DNA from: Sneathiella litorea
GTDB lineage: Bacteria > Pseudomonadota > Alphaproteobacteria > Sneathiellales > Sneathiellaceae
Assembly (NCBI RefSeq): GCF_009882915.1
Contig: NZ_WTUW01000002.1
Span: forward strand, 868,309-932,308
DNA length: 64,000 nt
Direction: 5' to 3'
In this document: positions 37,089 through 46,116 of the stretch, piece by piece
Position numbering within the stretch: the first letter of the stretch is position 1
Layout: each line of letters begins with the position of its first letter
Position numbers and translations under genes: made by a program
The notes under the pieces: generated by a model
Told to the model about the DNA's origin: nothing
The model's database searches: none
What the model saw: the letters and a program-made list of their open reading frames with translations, nothing else

Positions 37089-38498
37089 TCAGCGCGCGGC
37101 GATGCCGTGGGGTCTTTCAAAAACCTCAACATTTGAGGGCGCGACAACAACCCGGTTACGGCCGTCCCTCTTCGCTTTGTAAAGTGCCTTGTCCGCACGT
37201 TTCAACAAACTATCCGAGCTTTCACTTTCCCCCGACACCGTCACGCCGATTGAACAGGTCAGGTTGAGCTCAAGAGTTCCCTTGGACACCGAAAAGGGGA
37301 CTTCCGAAATCTGGCGACGCAGGCGTTCGGAAACAGTTGAGGCCACGGAAAGGTTCGTATCCGGCATGACGACAACAAATTCCTCCCCACCGTAGCGGCA
37401 GGCAAGATCGATCCCGCGGACACTGGCGCCAATGCGTAGGGAGAATTCCTTGATAACCTCATCCCCGACGTGATGGCCATGTGTGTCATTGACCCGTTTG
37501 AAGAAATCAATATCCAGGATCATGACACAAACCGGCTTATAATCGAGTTTTGCCCGTTGCAGGATGGCATCGAGATGATTGGACATATAGCGCCGGTTAT
37601 ACAGCCCGGTCAGGCTGTCTGTGACCGCCAGTTCCATGCTGCGATGGAAATTATGGCGAAGCCTGTCCTGATATTGCTTGCGGAGGATCTGGGTCCGCGT
37701 CCGGACAATCAATTCATTTGCATCGATAGGACGCATGACATAGTCATTGACCCCAATTTCCATGCCCTTGATAAGCTTGTCTTTATCTGATTCATCAACC
37801 AAAGTCAGGATAGGCAACTGCCGTGTTTCTTCCAAACTCCGGATCTTGGAGCACAGGCGCAGCGGATCATAGTTCGAAGAGTCAAGACTGATGACGGCAA
37901 GATCATAGTCGCCGCCACGCAGCAAAACCTGTGCTTCTTCCATATTTGGTTCAAGCGTAATATCGTAGGTTTCCGCGTAAATTTCCTTCATCATGCGAAC
38001 AGAATATTCATTGTCGTCGATCACCAGGATTCGGGCGCGCTGGATAGCTTCTTCCTTGCGGTCGGACATGCTGATCACGCCCATTTCCGAGCTGGTCTCT
38101 TCCCGCAGGCGGAATTCATCCATCATCATCTTGAGCCGGAGCAGTGATTTCACGCGCGCGAACAGCGCCATGTCATCCACTGGTTTGGTCAGGAAATCAT
38201 CGGCCCCCGATTCCAGGCCCTGAATGCGGTCAGCGGCTTCACTGAGCGCCGTCACCATAACGACCGGAATATGAGCTGTCTTATTATCAGCCTTTAGTCT
38301 CTGGCAAACCTCAAAGCCGTCCATCTGCGGCATCATCACATCGAGAAGAATAAGGTCGGGCTGTTGTTCCAGCGCTATTTTCAGCGCATCTGCGCCATTG
38401 TAAGCTGTTATAACGTCATAATATTCGACGGACAGCTTTGCCTCGAGTATTTTAACGTTCGGGATAACATCATCAACGACCAGTATGCGTGCAGACAT
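37089..38498 (-). CDS. pleD: Response regulator / diguanylate cyclase PleD
   Basis: A 469-residue protein with two receiver domains and a GGDEF domain. REC1 has the phosphate-accepting Asp53 in L-L-D53-V-M-M-P and T-A and K-P-V motifs. REC2 (~155-270) is degenerate, with Ser204 where the Asp should be, as in Caulobacter PleD, where REC2 is a dimer adaptor. The cyclase motif G-G-E-E-F is at 370-374. The inhibitory I-site R361-G-I-D364 is five residues before it, so feedback by c-di-GMP is expected. It makes c-di-GMP on phosphorylation. It is 3 bases downstream of divK. Confidence 0.95.
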   Translation of the reverse strand: MSARILVVDDVIPNVKILEAKLSVEYYDVITAYNGADALKIALEQQPDLILLDVMMPQMDGFEVCQRLKADNKTAHIPVVMVTALSEAADRIQGLESGADDFLTKPVDDMALFARVKSLLRLKMMMDEFRLREETSSEMGVISMSDRKEEAIQRARILVIDDNEYSVRMMKEIYAETYDITLEPNMEEAQVLLRGGDYDLAVISLDSSNYDPLRLCSKIRSLEETRQLPILTLVDESDKDKLIKGMEIGVNDYVMRPIDANELIVRTRTQILRKQYQDRLRHNFHRSMELAVTDSLTGLYNRRYMSNHLDAILQRAKLDYKPVCVMILDIDFFKRVNDTHGHHVGDEVIKEFSLRIGASVRGIDLACRYGGEEFVVVMPDTNLSVASTVSERLRRQISEVPFSVSKGTLELNLTCSIGVTVSGESESSDSLLKRADKALYKAKRDGRNRVVVAPSNVEVFERPHGIAAR

Positions 38499-38501
38499 AT
38501 T

Positions 38502-38864
38502 CTAGCTCAAAAATTCTTTAACTGTGTTCAGGAAGTTTTCAACTGAGATCGGTTTCGCAACATATGCTTCACAGCCCCCCTCACGGATTTTCTCTTCATC
38601 CCCCTTCATCGCAAACGCGGTGACGGCAATAACAGGTATTGACTTCAACACCTCATCCTCTTTGATCCATTTCGTCACTTCGAGGCCAGAAACCTCTGGT
38701 AACTGAATGTCCATCAGGATCAGGTCGGGCATATGCTCACGTGCAAGACCCAAGGCTTCCATTCCATCTTTTGTCTGAATGGTGTTATAACCATGTGCAT
38801 CCAGAAGATCATGAAACAACTTCATATTTAAGTCGTTATCTTCGACAATCAATACTGTCTTCAT
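38502..38864 (-). CDS. divK: Single-domain response regulator DivK
   Basis: A 120-residue receiver-only protein: [16 protein letters not shown] at the start, L-I-L-M-D-I-Q-L-P with the phospho-Asp (~residue 53), V-T-A-F-A-M-K-G-D and Y-V-A-K-P-I-S. DivK works with DivJ and PleC and, through CckA, controls CtrA and the alphaproteobacterial cell cycle. The divK-pleD pair is highly conserved in the class. The frame extends to 38924, but ATG 38864 gives the canonical N-terminus. Confidence 0.95.
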   Translation of the reverse strand: MKTVLIVEDNDLNMKLFHDLLDAHGYNTIQTKDGMEALGLAREHMPDLILMDIQLPEVSGLEVTKWIKEDEVLKSIPVIAVTAFAMKGDEEKIREGGCEAYVAKPISVENFLNTVKEFLS

Positions 38865-39039
38865 TTTCAGTTCGTCCAATTCACTAGTACTATCGCCTGA
38901 GCGAGACGGCAAAAATAGGCTCAAAAAAAGAGCTTCCGATTTCCAATTTGGCCCTCAAGAGACTATCATTCACTCTCAATAAATAGATATATGTTTAATT
39001 TTCTCTTACCATTAAGTGATTACAGGCATAGAAAGTTCC

Positions 39040-39315
39040 ATGAATCGCGAAAAATCCGAAATTATTGCATTACAAGCACTTACATATATTGCTGGCCAGG
39101 AAAAAACCATGAGCTGGATGCTGGCGGAGACTGGTATTGACCAGGGTACTCTCGCTGAATCGGCGCAAAACCCCGAGATTTTGGCTGGTGTGCTCGATTT
39201 CCTGCTGATGCATGAAGAAATATTAATTGATTTTTGTACTAACGAGAAACTGGACCCAGCCAGTATGAACCGCGCGCGCCAGTTCCTACCCGGTGCGCCG
39301 GTAGAGGATTATTGA
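39040..39315 (+). CDS. DUF3572 family protein
   Basis: A 91-residue, probably all-helical cytoplasmic protein. The pattern A-L-Q-A-L-T-Y-I-A-G-Q-E-K-T-M-S-W-M-L-A-E-T-G-I-D, then L-A-G-V-L-D-F-L-L-M-H-E-E-I-L-I-D-F-C, matches the alphaproteobacterial DUF3572 family, whose role is unknown. It is often found near divK. A GTG start at 39016 in the same frame is possible. Its stop lies two bases before the HAD gene start, so the two are co-transcribed. Confidence 0.8.
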   Translation: MNREKSEIIALQALTYIAGQEKTMSWMLAETGIDQGTLAESAQNPEILAGVLDFLLMHEEILIDFCTNEKLDPASMNRARQFLPGAPVEDY

Positions 39316-39317
39316 CC

Positions 39318-39989
39318 ATGTATACCGGAATTCATGATGACGTTCGTCCGCAGCTTGAAAAGCTGATCATCGACCGCGACCGCCCGCTTATCATCACCGA
39401 CGCGGATGAGGTTCTGTTTAACTTCATGATCGGGCTTGAAGATTTTCTCACCTCCCTTGATTTGTATTTCGACTGGTCGTCCTTTGCGCTCACCGGTAAT
39501 ATCCGCCGCAACACGGACAGGGAGCCCATTGACCAGATGGAGGTGGGCAAGCTCCTCTCCGACTTCTTCGATCAGCGCTGTGCATACCTGCCCGCGGTGG
39601 AGGGGGCCGCCGAAGGGCTCGCGATGTTGAGCGATCATGCACAAATTATTGTCCTCAGCAACGTGCCGCCCAAATATGCCCATAAGCGCCGCGCCGGTCT
39701 GTGCGACAAGGGAATGGATTTCCCGCTCATCGCCAATGTCGGTAGCAAGGGACAGGTTGTCCGCTTCCTGACCCACGAGTTGAATGCGCCTGCCTATTTC
39801 ATCGATGACATTCCCCATAATCACAGCTCGGTCAATGAACATGCGGCCCATGTACATCGGCTGCATTATATCGCCGACCCGCGCCTCTCCGACCTTCTTG
39901 GCCCGGCGGAGCATAGTCACAGCCGCCTCTATGACTGGCCGGAGATCGGCGCGCATATTATCCGTCATATCGAGACGGGCGAGTACTGA
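39318..39989 (+). CDS. HAD-superfamily hydrolase-like protein
   Basis: A 223-residue cytoplasmic protein. LIITDADEVLFNF has the D28-x-D30 pair of the HAD nucleophile motif. I-I-V-L-S-N-V-P-P fits motif II, K-G-Q-V-V-R-F motif III, and Y-F-I-D-D-I-P-H-N the acidic motif IV. These suggest a phosphatase-type fold; the substrate is unknown. A GAGGA box precedes ATG 39318. It lies between the DUF3572 gene and dinB, all on the plus strand and tightly spaced. Confidence 0.75.
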   Translation: MYTGIHDDVRPQLEKLIIDRDRPLIITDADEVLFNFMIGLEDFLTSLDLYFDWSSFALTGNIRRNTDREPIDQMEVGKLLSDFFDQRCAYLPAVEGAAEGLAMLSDHAQIIVLSNVPPKYAHKRRAGLCDKGMDFPLIANVGSKGQVVRFLTHELNAPAYFIDDIPHNHSSVNEHAAHVHRLHYIADPRLSDLLGPAEHSHSRLYDWPEIGAHIIRHIETGEY

Positions 39990-40000
39990 CAGGAGGCGGT

Positions 40001-41278
40001 ATGGCCAGCCTTTGCCGCCATTGCCTGAAAATACTGGATGACGACGGGCTCGGCGTTAGCCATCGTTGTCCAGCCTGCAGGTCCCCAAAACTTCTCCGAC
40101 ATACTGAATTATTTGATCTCACGATCGCCCATGTCGATTGCGACGCCTTTTATGCTTCTGTGGAGAAGCGGGACAACCCCGATCTTAACGCGAAACCGGT
40201 TATCATCAGCCACGACAGCCCGCGTGCCGTTGTCTCAACCTGCTGTTATATTGCCCGTATGTCAGGTGTTCGCTCGGCCATGCCATTATTCAAGGCCAAG
40301 AAGCTCTGCCCCGATGCCACCATCATCCCGCCGGATATAGCAAAATATGCCGCCGTCAGCCGCGAGATCCGGGCGCTGTTCGACAGGCTGACGCCGGATG
40401 TCGAACCCCTTTCCCTCGATGAAGCTTTTCTCAACCTGTCGGGAACTGAACGGCTGCATCATCGTAACGCCGCCCAATCCATGGCCTGGCTTGCCCGGGA
40501 AATTGATAGAAAGATCGGGATTACCGTTTCTGTCGGCCTCAGCTACAATAAATATCTCGCCAAGCTTGCCTCGGACCTCGATAAGCCAAATGGTTTTGCG
40601 GTTATCGGCCGCACAGAAGCGATGGACTTCCTAAAACAGCGACCGGTCAGTGATATCTGGGGTGTTGGGAAGGCGTTTAGTCGCAAACTCGCGGCGGAAG
40701 GCATCACCACTATTGGCCAGCTTCAACATCGCGAAAAAGCGGAATTAATGGCCAGGTATGGCGTTATGGGAAGCCGACTTTACCACCTTTCCCGTGGTGA
40801 GGATGATCGCCAGATAAAAGCCGGTCAGCGCGCCAAAAGCATTTCAGCGGAAACGACTTTCAGCACCGATATATCCGATATAGATATCCTGCGGGACCGG
40901 CTCTGGCCCCTCTGCGAGAAGGTTTCCAAGCGTCTCAAGAAATCGGGCAAAGCAGGTAAAACCGTCACGTTGAAGCTCAAGACAGGAAACTTCAAAACCC
41001 TCACCCGCAGCCATACACTTGCACAGCCGACCCAGCTTGCGGAAACTCTATATCGGGAAGTGCGCCCCCTTCTTGAAAAGGCCGCGCCCGGTCACGACTT
41101 CCGCCTGATCGGGATTGGGATCAGCGGTTTTGGCATTCTGGAAGATGCAGACCGGCCGGATCTCCTGAATAGAAATTCCGGGCATGCCAAGGAGGTGGAG
41201 GCCGCCATCGACAAATTGCGGGATAAATTTGGTGATGCCGTGATCGCTAAAGGCCGAGGCCTCAACAAAAAAGACTGA
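40001..41278 (+). CDS. dinB: DNA polymerase IV with N-terminal zinc-finger-like segment
   Basis: A 425-residue Y-family polymerase. Residues 5-30 contain C-R-H-C and C-P-A-C, a zinc-ribbon-like addition typical of an alphaproteobacterial DinB group. The polymerase core then begins I-A-H-V-D-C-D-A-F-Y-A-S-V-E (catalytic Asp), with SLDEAFL (catalytic Asp-Glu, ~residues 138-144). The thumb has helix-hairpin-helix segments such as I-W-G-V-G-K-A-F, followed by the little-finger domain. It performs error-prone translesion synthesis. AGGAGG lies four bases before the start. No LexA box was recognised upstream, and it sits in a run of co-directional genes. Confidence 0.94.
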   Translation: MASLCRHCLKILDDDGLGVSHRCPACRSPKLLRHTELFDLTIAHVDCDAFYASVEKRDNPDLNAKPVIISHDSPRAVVSTCCYIARMSGVRSAMPLFKAKKLCPDATIIPPDIAKYAAVSREIRALFDRLTPDVEPLSLDEAFLNLSGTERLHHRNAAQSMAWLAREIDRKIGITVSVGLSYNKYLAKLASDLDKPNGFAVIGRTEAMDFLKQRPVSDIWGVGKAFSRKLAAEGITTIGQLQHREKAELMARYGVMGSRLYHLSRGEDDRQIKAGQRAKSISAETTFSTDISDIDILRDRLWPLCEKVSKRLKKSGKAGKTVTLKLKTGNFKTLTRSHTLAQPTQLAETLYREVRPLLEKAAPGHDFRLIGIGISGFGILEDADRPDLLNRNSGHAKEVEAAIDKLRDKFGDAVIAKGRGLNKKD

Positions 41279-41290
41279 GCCTTTACTCGA

Positions 41291-42097
41291 TCAGGAGCAT
41301 TTTTCCTCAGCAAGTAAAGTGAGTTCTGCAACTTCACCACGCAGGGTAAAATCACTGTATTCAAGCTGTAAGTCCGTCGCGATGCCATTGCCGAAAATCT
41401 TCATCCCGACTTTATAGTCTGGCTCCGTCTGCTGTTGGCTAAGATCAAAAAAGGAAATCTGTAGTGGCCAGAAGGTTTGACCTTTCAGCTCGTTTGTCGC
41501 CTCTGCCGGGGAAAGAAGCGTCTGTGCCTTGCCAATCACCGCCAGGGTATCGGAGAGTCCGTCCTCCCCATTCCCATCATAGACTTTGGTGGACAGCAGG
41601 TTCTTGCCAGCAGCGGCCGCTTTCAGGATCTGACGGGTGTGCTCCCCCGGGAAAATAACATCTCTTGGCAACGTCATGTCGGCAAGATCCGGATTACTGA
41701 ATTTTACGATCGTGCCGTCTTCCTGATTTTCAGCAATGCCACTGTATTTTTCAATCAACTGACCGTTCAGCATATTTGACATGTCAAAGCGCATCATTCT
41801 GCCGACATTGTCTTCCCAGGTTGACTGGCTATAGTCGGAAACGATGATATTACCCTCAAAATTAATTAGCTCGAGCAACATACGCTGATTGACAATCAAG
41901 CCATCACATTGCTGCTCAACCTTCATGACAATGCGCCCTCGAACGCCCTCTATCCCACTGTTTTCGCCAAGTTTTTCAAGACGAAGGTCATAGACGGCCT
42001 GATGGGAGGCAAGGCGCAACGGCGCCGCGTAAGATAAATTGACAATACTAGTCAGGCCTATCCCAACGAGAGTTAAAGCAACTTTTGACCATTTCAT
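41291..42097 (-). CDS. eipB: Periplasmic cell-envelope protein, EipB/DUF1849 family
   Basis: A 268-residue exported protein with signal peptide (M-K-W-S-K-V-A-L-T-L-V-G... S-Y-A-A). L-A-S-H-Q-A-V-Y-D-L-R-L, Q-S-T-W-E-D-N-V-G-R-M-M-R-F and V-Y-D-G-N-G-E-D-G-L-S-D-T match DUF1849. In Brucella this family member is EipB, a spiral beta-protein needed for envelope integrity and stabilised by one disulfide. The two Cys here, at ~residue 64 and next to the C-terminus (267), fit that disulfide. The frame extends to 42139; ATG 42097 starts the signal peptide. Confidence 0.88.
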   Translation of the reverse strand: MKWSKVALTLVGIGLTSIVNLSYAAPLRLASHQAVYDLRLEKLGENSGIEGVRGRIVMKVEQQCDGLIVNQRMLLELINFEGNIIVSDYSQSTWEDNVGRMMRFDMSNMLNGQLIEKYSGIAENQEDGTIVKFSNPDLADMTLPRDVIFPGEHTRQILKAAAAGKNLLSTKVYDGNGEDGLSDTLAVIGKAQTLLSPAEATNELKGQTFWPLQISFFDLSQQQTEPDYKVGMKIFGNGIATDLQLEYSDFTLRGEVAELTLLAEEKCS

Positions 42098-42447
42098 TTC
42101 GACACTTAATCCATAATAAATTAGGCACTCTTTGCGCATATGTTCTCTGAATGTCAGTAATATACCTCTCGGTTACGACTGTGAAGGTTTATCACGAAAG
42201 ACGGCTATTTCTATTCATATGGGTCATTTGTACCGATCCGGAAGGCATAAAATTCCCCTCAAATTTACCTAAAATATGAACAAAACCTTTATTTTTTAAA
42301 CTATCTAATTGATTTACAACAACTTTTTTAAGATGAGCTTCTGGCATGGTAGTTGCTCTGTTCTAAGCAGTCTGTATTTGCCGGCCTGGTTACGAAATTG
42401 AACAACCAATCACACAGCCAACCGGTTTTAATGAGGAGAACAGAGTT
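42098..42447. promoter_or_regulatory. 350-bp divergent gap between eipB and the GGDEF gene
   Basis: No gene is seen. The clearest element is a sigma-54-like promoter on the plus strand at 42342-42357, given as its own entry. The rest is AT-rich, and I cannot place the eipB promoter. Confidence 0.5.
42342..42357 (+). promoter_or_regulatory. Sigma-54 (RpoN)-type promoter
   Basis: TGGCATG-GTAG-TTGCT matches the -24/-12 consensus TGGCACG-N4-TTGCW with one difference (C to T at the sixth base). GG and GC are at the required spacing. It would start transcription near 42368, about 80 bases before the GGDEF gene, and would need an enhancer-binding protein. Confidence 0.6.
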
Positions 42448-43164
42448 ATGCCATCGCCCCTGACGAACATATCGTCACTTCAAAATGGTCATCCGCTAGG
42501 GTTTGAAGCGGAAATCGGCGCACAGTTAGAAGACCTCTCAACGGCGCTCAGAACCAGCCTAAGGCGACAGGCCCCGGCCAAACACTGGCGGTTGATTAAT
42601 CGCGTAATCGCCTACGCGGCGAGTGCGGAACAACATATATCAGAACAGCAGCAACGAATTCAGGAACTGGAAGCACTCTCCACCACTGACGAACTGACTG
42701 GCCTCCATAATCGTCGTGGCCTTCAGGACTTCATAACCCGGACACTAGCCATGGCGCGCCGTCATGGAGAGGAGGGAGTTGTCGCTTTTCTCGATCTCAA
42801 TGAATTTAAGGAAATCAATGACCGCTTTGGTCATGATACCGGCGATATCGCCTTGCAAAAATTCTCTGAGGTCATTCAGGGGAACCTGCGCGGTTCAGAC
42901 TTTGTTGCCCGCATTGGCGGCGACGAGTTCGTATTTGTCCTGACCCGGACAAATGCAGAAAATGGCCTGACCCGTGCCCTTGCCATTCTGGATGAAGTCT
43001 GCGCCACCTCTATTCAGGCCCGTGGACAGAAAATTTTCCTGAAGGCCAGCATGGGGGTCGTTCCCTACACCGGCGAAAGCTCCTACAACGAGCTGATGAC
43101 TGCCGCCGATCACGCCATGTATGAGAACAAGAAAGCGAATAAAAAGGTAACGCACGCACATTAA
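42448..43164 (+). CDS. Diguanylate cyclase (GGDEF)
   Basis: A 238-residue cytoplasmic protein. The N-terminal ~70 residues are helical and end in a probable coiled coil (HISEQQQRIQELEALSTTDE) that joins the cyclase. D-E-L-T-G-L-H-N-R-R-G-L marks the start of the GGDEF domain, and G-G-D-E-F is at 157-161. The inhibitory I-site R148-G-S-D151 is intact. It should make c-di-GMP under product inhibition. No recognised sensor domain is present. A GAGGAG lies before the ATG, and a sigma-54-like promoter is upstream. Confidence 0.92.
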   Translation: MPSPLTNISSLQNGHPLGFEAEIGAQLEDLSTALRTSLRRQAPAKHWRLINRVIAYAASAEQHISEQQQRIQELEALSTTDELTGLHNRRGLQDFITRTLAMARRHGEEGVVAFLDLNEFKEINDRFGHDTGDIALQKFSEVIQGNLRGSDFVARIGGDEFVFVLTRTNAENGLTRALAILDEVCATSIQARGQKIFLKASMGVVPYTGESSYNELMTAADHAMYENKKANKKVTHAH

Positions 43165-43187
43165 ACCCTGCGCGATCCCCTCCCAGC

Positions 43188-44450
43188 TTAGTCGCGGCAG
43201 AATAGCTCGATCGGTTCGCGCACGCCGCGCAGCTGGTGATATCCGCAGGAACGAAGGGATGTCACCGCGTTGCTGCATGTCCGCATGAAATCACCGGACG
43301 CGAGCAGACTGGATCCAAGATCATCGCACAGGGCTTCAATGCGGCTGACCTCATTCACGGCCGGTCCGATGACGGTAAAATCCAGCCGTGTCTCGGATCC
43401 AACATTGCCATACATCACCTCGCCCACATGCAAAGCAATATCAAGGTCCATAGTCGGCTTGTCGGCGTCGCGCCGTTCTTTATTAAGGAAGTCAACTCCT
43501 TCCATCATTTGTTCAGTCACACCGAGGGCCGCTTCACATATTTGCCGCACTGACTGTTCATCCGCCGAGGTCAACTCGAACGTTGCCAGAATACCATCAC
43601 CCATGAATTTAAGGATTTCGCCACCCGCAGCCTCGATCGGGCTGGCCATACGGTCGAGATAGTGGTCCAGCATTTCGACAAGATCCCCCTTCTCGATGGT
43701 ATCGGACAGCTGCGTGAACCCCTTGAGGTCCGCATAAACCAGCACAGCATTGATACTATCGACGGATCCTCGACGAACCTGACCAGAAAGTACCTTCCCG
43801 GCGGTTTCCCGCCCGATATATGTTTCCAACATGGCCCGTGCGGTTCTAAACGAAGCAATCCCTTTTACGGCGATGCCGAATAAAGGTATGGCCTTGCTGA
43901 GAATACGAAATTCCTCCTCGGTAAAGCCGCCCGGACGGTCTGATGCCCAGCTTGTAATAAGACCAGCGGAGATTTCCAGGCTTTGATTTTCAAAACCCCA
44001 GCCGAAATCGAAAATCTGGCAGAACCAGTCGGTCATTCCCTCTTCGCGAAATTCGACGAGAACTGGAAAATCAAGCTCATTTTCCGGCGCCAAAGGTCGG
44101 TGCAGGAAGGGAATTTTGTTTGTCAGCATAAAAAAGAACGGACTGGCGAACCAGCCTTCGCCGGGAATATCCGAATGCAGGAAGTTCGTGTTCGTCACAA
44201 GCCCTTCCCCGTGCCGCCAAGTATACATGAAGGCGCTGACCTGCGGGTGGATCGCGCTCAGCGCAATATTCCCGCGCTTGATGCGAACACCCCGCTTATT
44301 CAGCCGCTCACAAAATTCCGTAAAGACATCCCTGACACGAGTGCCCGTCAGTCCGGCGTCTATCAGCCAGGAGAATAATTCCCCGTCCTCATCATCGGCC
44401 TTGAAATGGCCGCAACGGTTTTCGGTATTCACACTATTCACAATACCCAT
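43188..44450 (-). CDS. Class III adenylate cyclase
   Basis: A 420-residue protein. The catalytic domain (~residues 225-405) has V-Y-A-D-L-K-G-F-T and F-M-G-D-G-I-L with the two metal Asp residues. The Lys of I-L-K-F-M-G-D-G and the Asp of DFTVIGPAVNEVSRIE point to ATP as substrate, and the Asn and Arg of that motif complete the transition-state set. The N-terminal ~220 residues have no membrane helix and may form a sensor domain (GAF-like at best). The frame extends to 44711. I use ATG 44450, which has AGG seven bases upstream; ATG 44456 is an alternative. It makes cAMP. Confidence 0.88.
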   Translation of the reverse strand: MGIVNSVNTENRCGHFKADDEDGELFSWLIDAGLTGTRVRDVFTEFCERLNKRGVRIKRGNIALSAIHPQVSAFMYTWRHGEGLVTNTNFLHSDIPGEGWFASPFFFMLTNKIPFLHRPLAPENELDFPVLVEFREEGMTDWFCQIFDFGWGFENQSLEISAGLITSWASDRPGGFTEEEFRILSKAIPLFGIAVKGIASFRTARAMLETYIGRETAGKVLSGQVRRGSVDSINAVLVYADLKGFTQLSDTIEKGDLVEMLDHYLDRMASPIEAAGGEILKFMGDGILATFELTSADEQSVRQICEAALGVTEQMMEGVDFLNKERRDADKPTMDLDIALHVGEVMYGNVGSETRLDFTVIGPAVNEVSRIEALCDDLGSSLLASGDFMRTCSNAVTSLRSCGYHQLRGVREPIELFCRD

Positions 44451-44609
44451 CGACATACCTGACTGGTTAGTTTGATCCCGTTGATATAGGCTCACTCTAC
44501 ACGGATAAAAGGCGAAACTAAAAAATTTATCGGAAGAGCGTGCATGGACTGGCACTAGGCGTTTCCGCATGATAGTAATCGCCATCAGCCCACGGCAAGA
44601 GAGCGGATC

Positions 44610-46082
44610 ATGAAAGAGATAAAAAAATACTGGCAGAGCTATATCAATGGTCAATGGGTGGATGCCCAGGGTGGGAACCGCATTGAGATTGAAAATCCGG
44701 CGACGGGACAAATCATCGCCGAAGTTTCCCGGGCCCAGAAAGAGGATGTGGATCAGGCGGTTGCTGCCGCACGTGCCTGCTATGAAAGCCGGGTTTTATA
44801 TAACATGCGCCCGACAAACCGCGGCGCACTGATGTTTGAAATTGCCCGCCATATGACAGAAATGGCTGATGAAATTGCATTGGCCGAGTGCCTTGATAAC
44901 GGCAAGACGCTGACGGGTGGCAAAAACGAAGCCATGGCCGCAGCCCGCTATTTTACTTATTACGGCGGCCTTGCCGACAAGCTGGAAGGACGGATGATCC
45001 CGCTCGGCGCGGATTATGTGGATTATACGATCCCCTCCCCCTTTGGTGTGTCGGCCCAGATCGTGCCCTGGAATTTCCCGTTGCAGATTGCCGCCCGGTC
45101 CGTGGCCTGTGCGCTTGCCACCGCGAACACCGTTGTGCTGAAGTCGCCGGAACTTTCCCCCGTTTCCACCTATTTCATTGCCGAAGCCTGCCATCGGGCC
45201 GGGGTCCCGAAGGGCGCGGTGAACATTCTCTGTGGCTACGGACATGATTGCGGTGCGGCGCTTGTTGCCCACCCAGATATCGACCATATCGTTTTTACCG
45301 GGTCGGTCGCCACGGGTCAGTCTATCCTGAGAACAGCGGCAGACAGGGTCATCCCTTGCGTGATGGAACTTGGTGGTAAGTCTGCGGGCATCCTGTTCAA
45401 GGACGCAGACATCGATCAAGCCATCAATTCCACAGCGAGCGGAATTTTCAGCCATGCGGGACAGGTTTGCTCCGCCCAGTCACGGCTGATTGTGCCATCG
45501 GCACTTCAGGCTGAAGTGGTTGAAAAGCTGGCCGCGAAGGCAAAGTCGCTTTCTATCGGCCCCGGGATCGACGGTCACGACATGACGCCAGTGATTTCGG
45601 CAGCACAGGCCGACAAGATTGAGGGGATGTGCCTTGCCGCGTCGCAGGCCGGGGCGGAGGCCGCCGCCGGCGGCCGCAAACATGGCGACCTTCCCGGGCA
45701 TTTTATCGAGCCAACCGTTTTTGCCAACGTGACGCCAGAGATGACCATCGCGCGGGAGGAAGTCTTCGGACCCGTCCTTTCCGTCCTCACCTATAACGAA
45801 CCCGAGGAGGCGATTGCACTCGCCAATGGCACTGATTATGGCCTTTGCGCCGGTGTTTATACGAAGGATCTCGCGACTGCCCATTGGGCGGCGGATCGTC
45901 TTATCGCCGGACAGGTATTTGTCAATGAATGGTTCGCTGGCGGAATTGAGACGCCCTTCGGCGGAACGAAACGCTCCGGCTATGGCCGGGAAAAAGGCCA
46001 GGAAGCGCTGCTCAATTATGTCCAGACGAAGAATGTCGGCATTCGGATTACCGGCGGCGGCGGTGGTCGCCCCGGCGGCTGA
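44610..46082 (+). CDS. Aldehyde dehydrogenase
   Basis: A 490-residue NAD(P)+-dependent enzyme of the ALDH superfamily. P-W-N-F-P-L (residues 153-158) lies at the cofactor site. The general base Glu253 is in V-M-E-L-G-G-K-S and the nucleophile Cys287 in H-A-G-Q-V-C-S-A-Q-S. E-E-V-F-G-P-V and F-G-G-T-K-R-S-G-Y-G-R-E complete the family set. It oxidises an aldehyde to the acid; the substrate is not determined, though betaine-aldehyde/amino-aldehyde-type enzymes are similar in outline. It is followed after 34 bases by a RidA-family gene, so the pair may act in amine or amino-acid breakdown. Confidence 0.92.
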   Translation: MKEIKKYWQSYINGQWVDAQGGNRIEIENPATGQIIAEVSRAQKEDVDQAVAAARACYESRVLYNMRPTNRGALMFEIARHMTEMADEIALAECLDNGKTLTGGKNEAMAAARYFTYYGGLADKLEGRMIPLGADYVDYTIPSPFGVSAQIVPWNFPLQIAARSVACALATANTVVLKSPELSPVSTYFIAEACHRAGVPKGAVNILCGYGHDCGAALVAHPDIDHIVFTGSVATGQSILRTAADRVIPCVMELGGKSAGILFKDADIDQAINSTASGIFSHAGQVCSAQSRLIVPSALQAEVVEKLAAKAKSLSIGPGIDGHDMTPVISAAQADKIEGMCLAASQAGAEAAAGGRKHGDLPGHFIEPTVFANVTPEMTIAREEVFGPVLSVLTYNEPEEAIALANGTDYGLCAGVYTKDLATAHWAADRLIAGQVFVNEWFAGGIETPFGGTKRSGYGREKGQEALLNYVQTKNVGIRITGGGGGRPGG

Positions 46083-46116
46083 TCTAACGTAAATATTCAA
46101 CAAAGAGGTAGAAAAA

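Noticed and set aside
38925-39039. CtrA-type TTAA-N7-TTAA site upstream of divK
   Set aside because: The two TTAA elements in this gap are about 13 bases apart, not 7, so I do not call a CtrA site.
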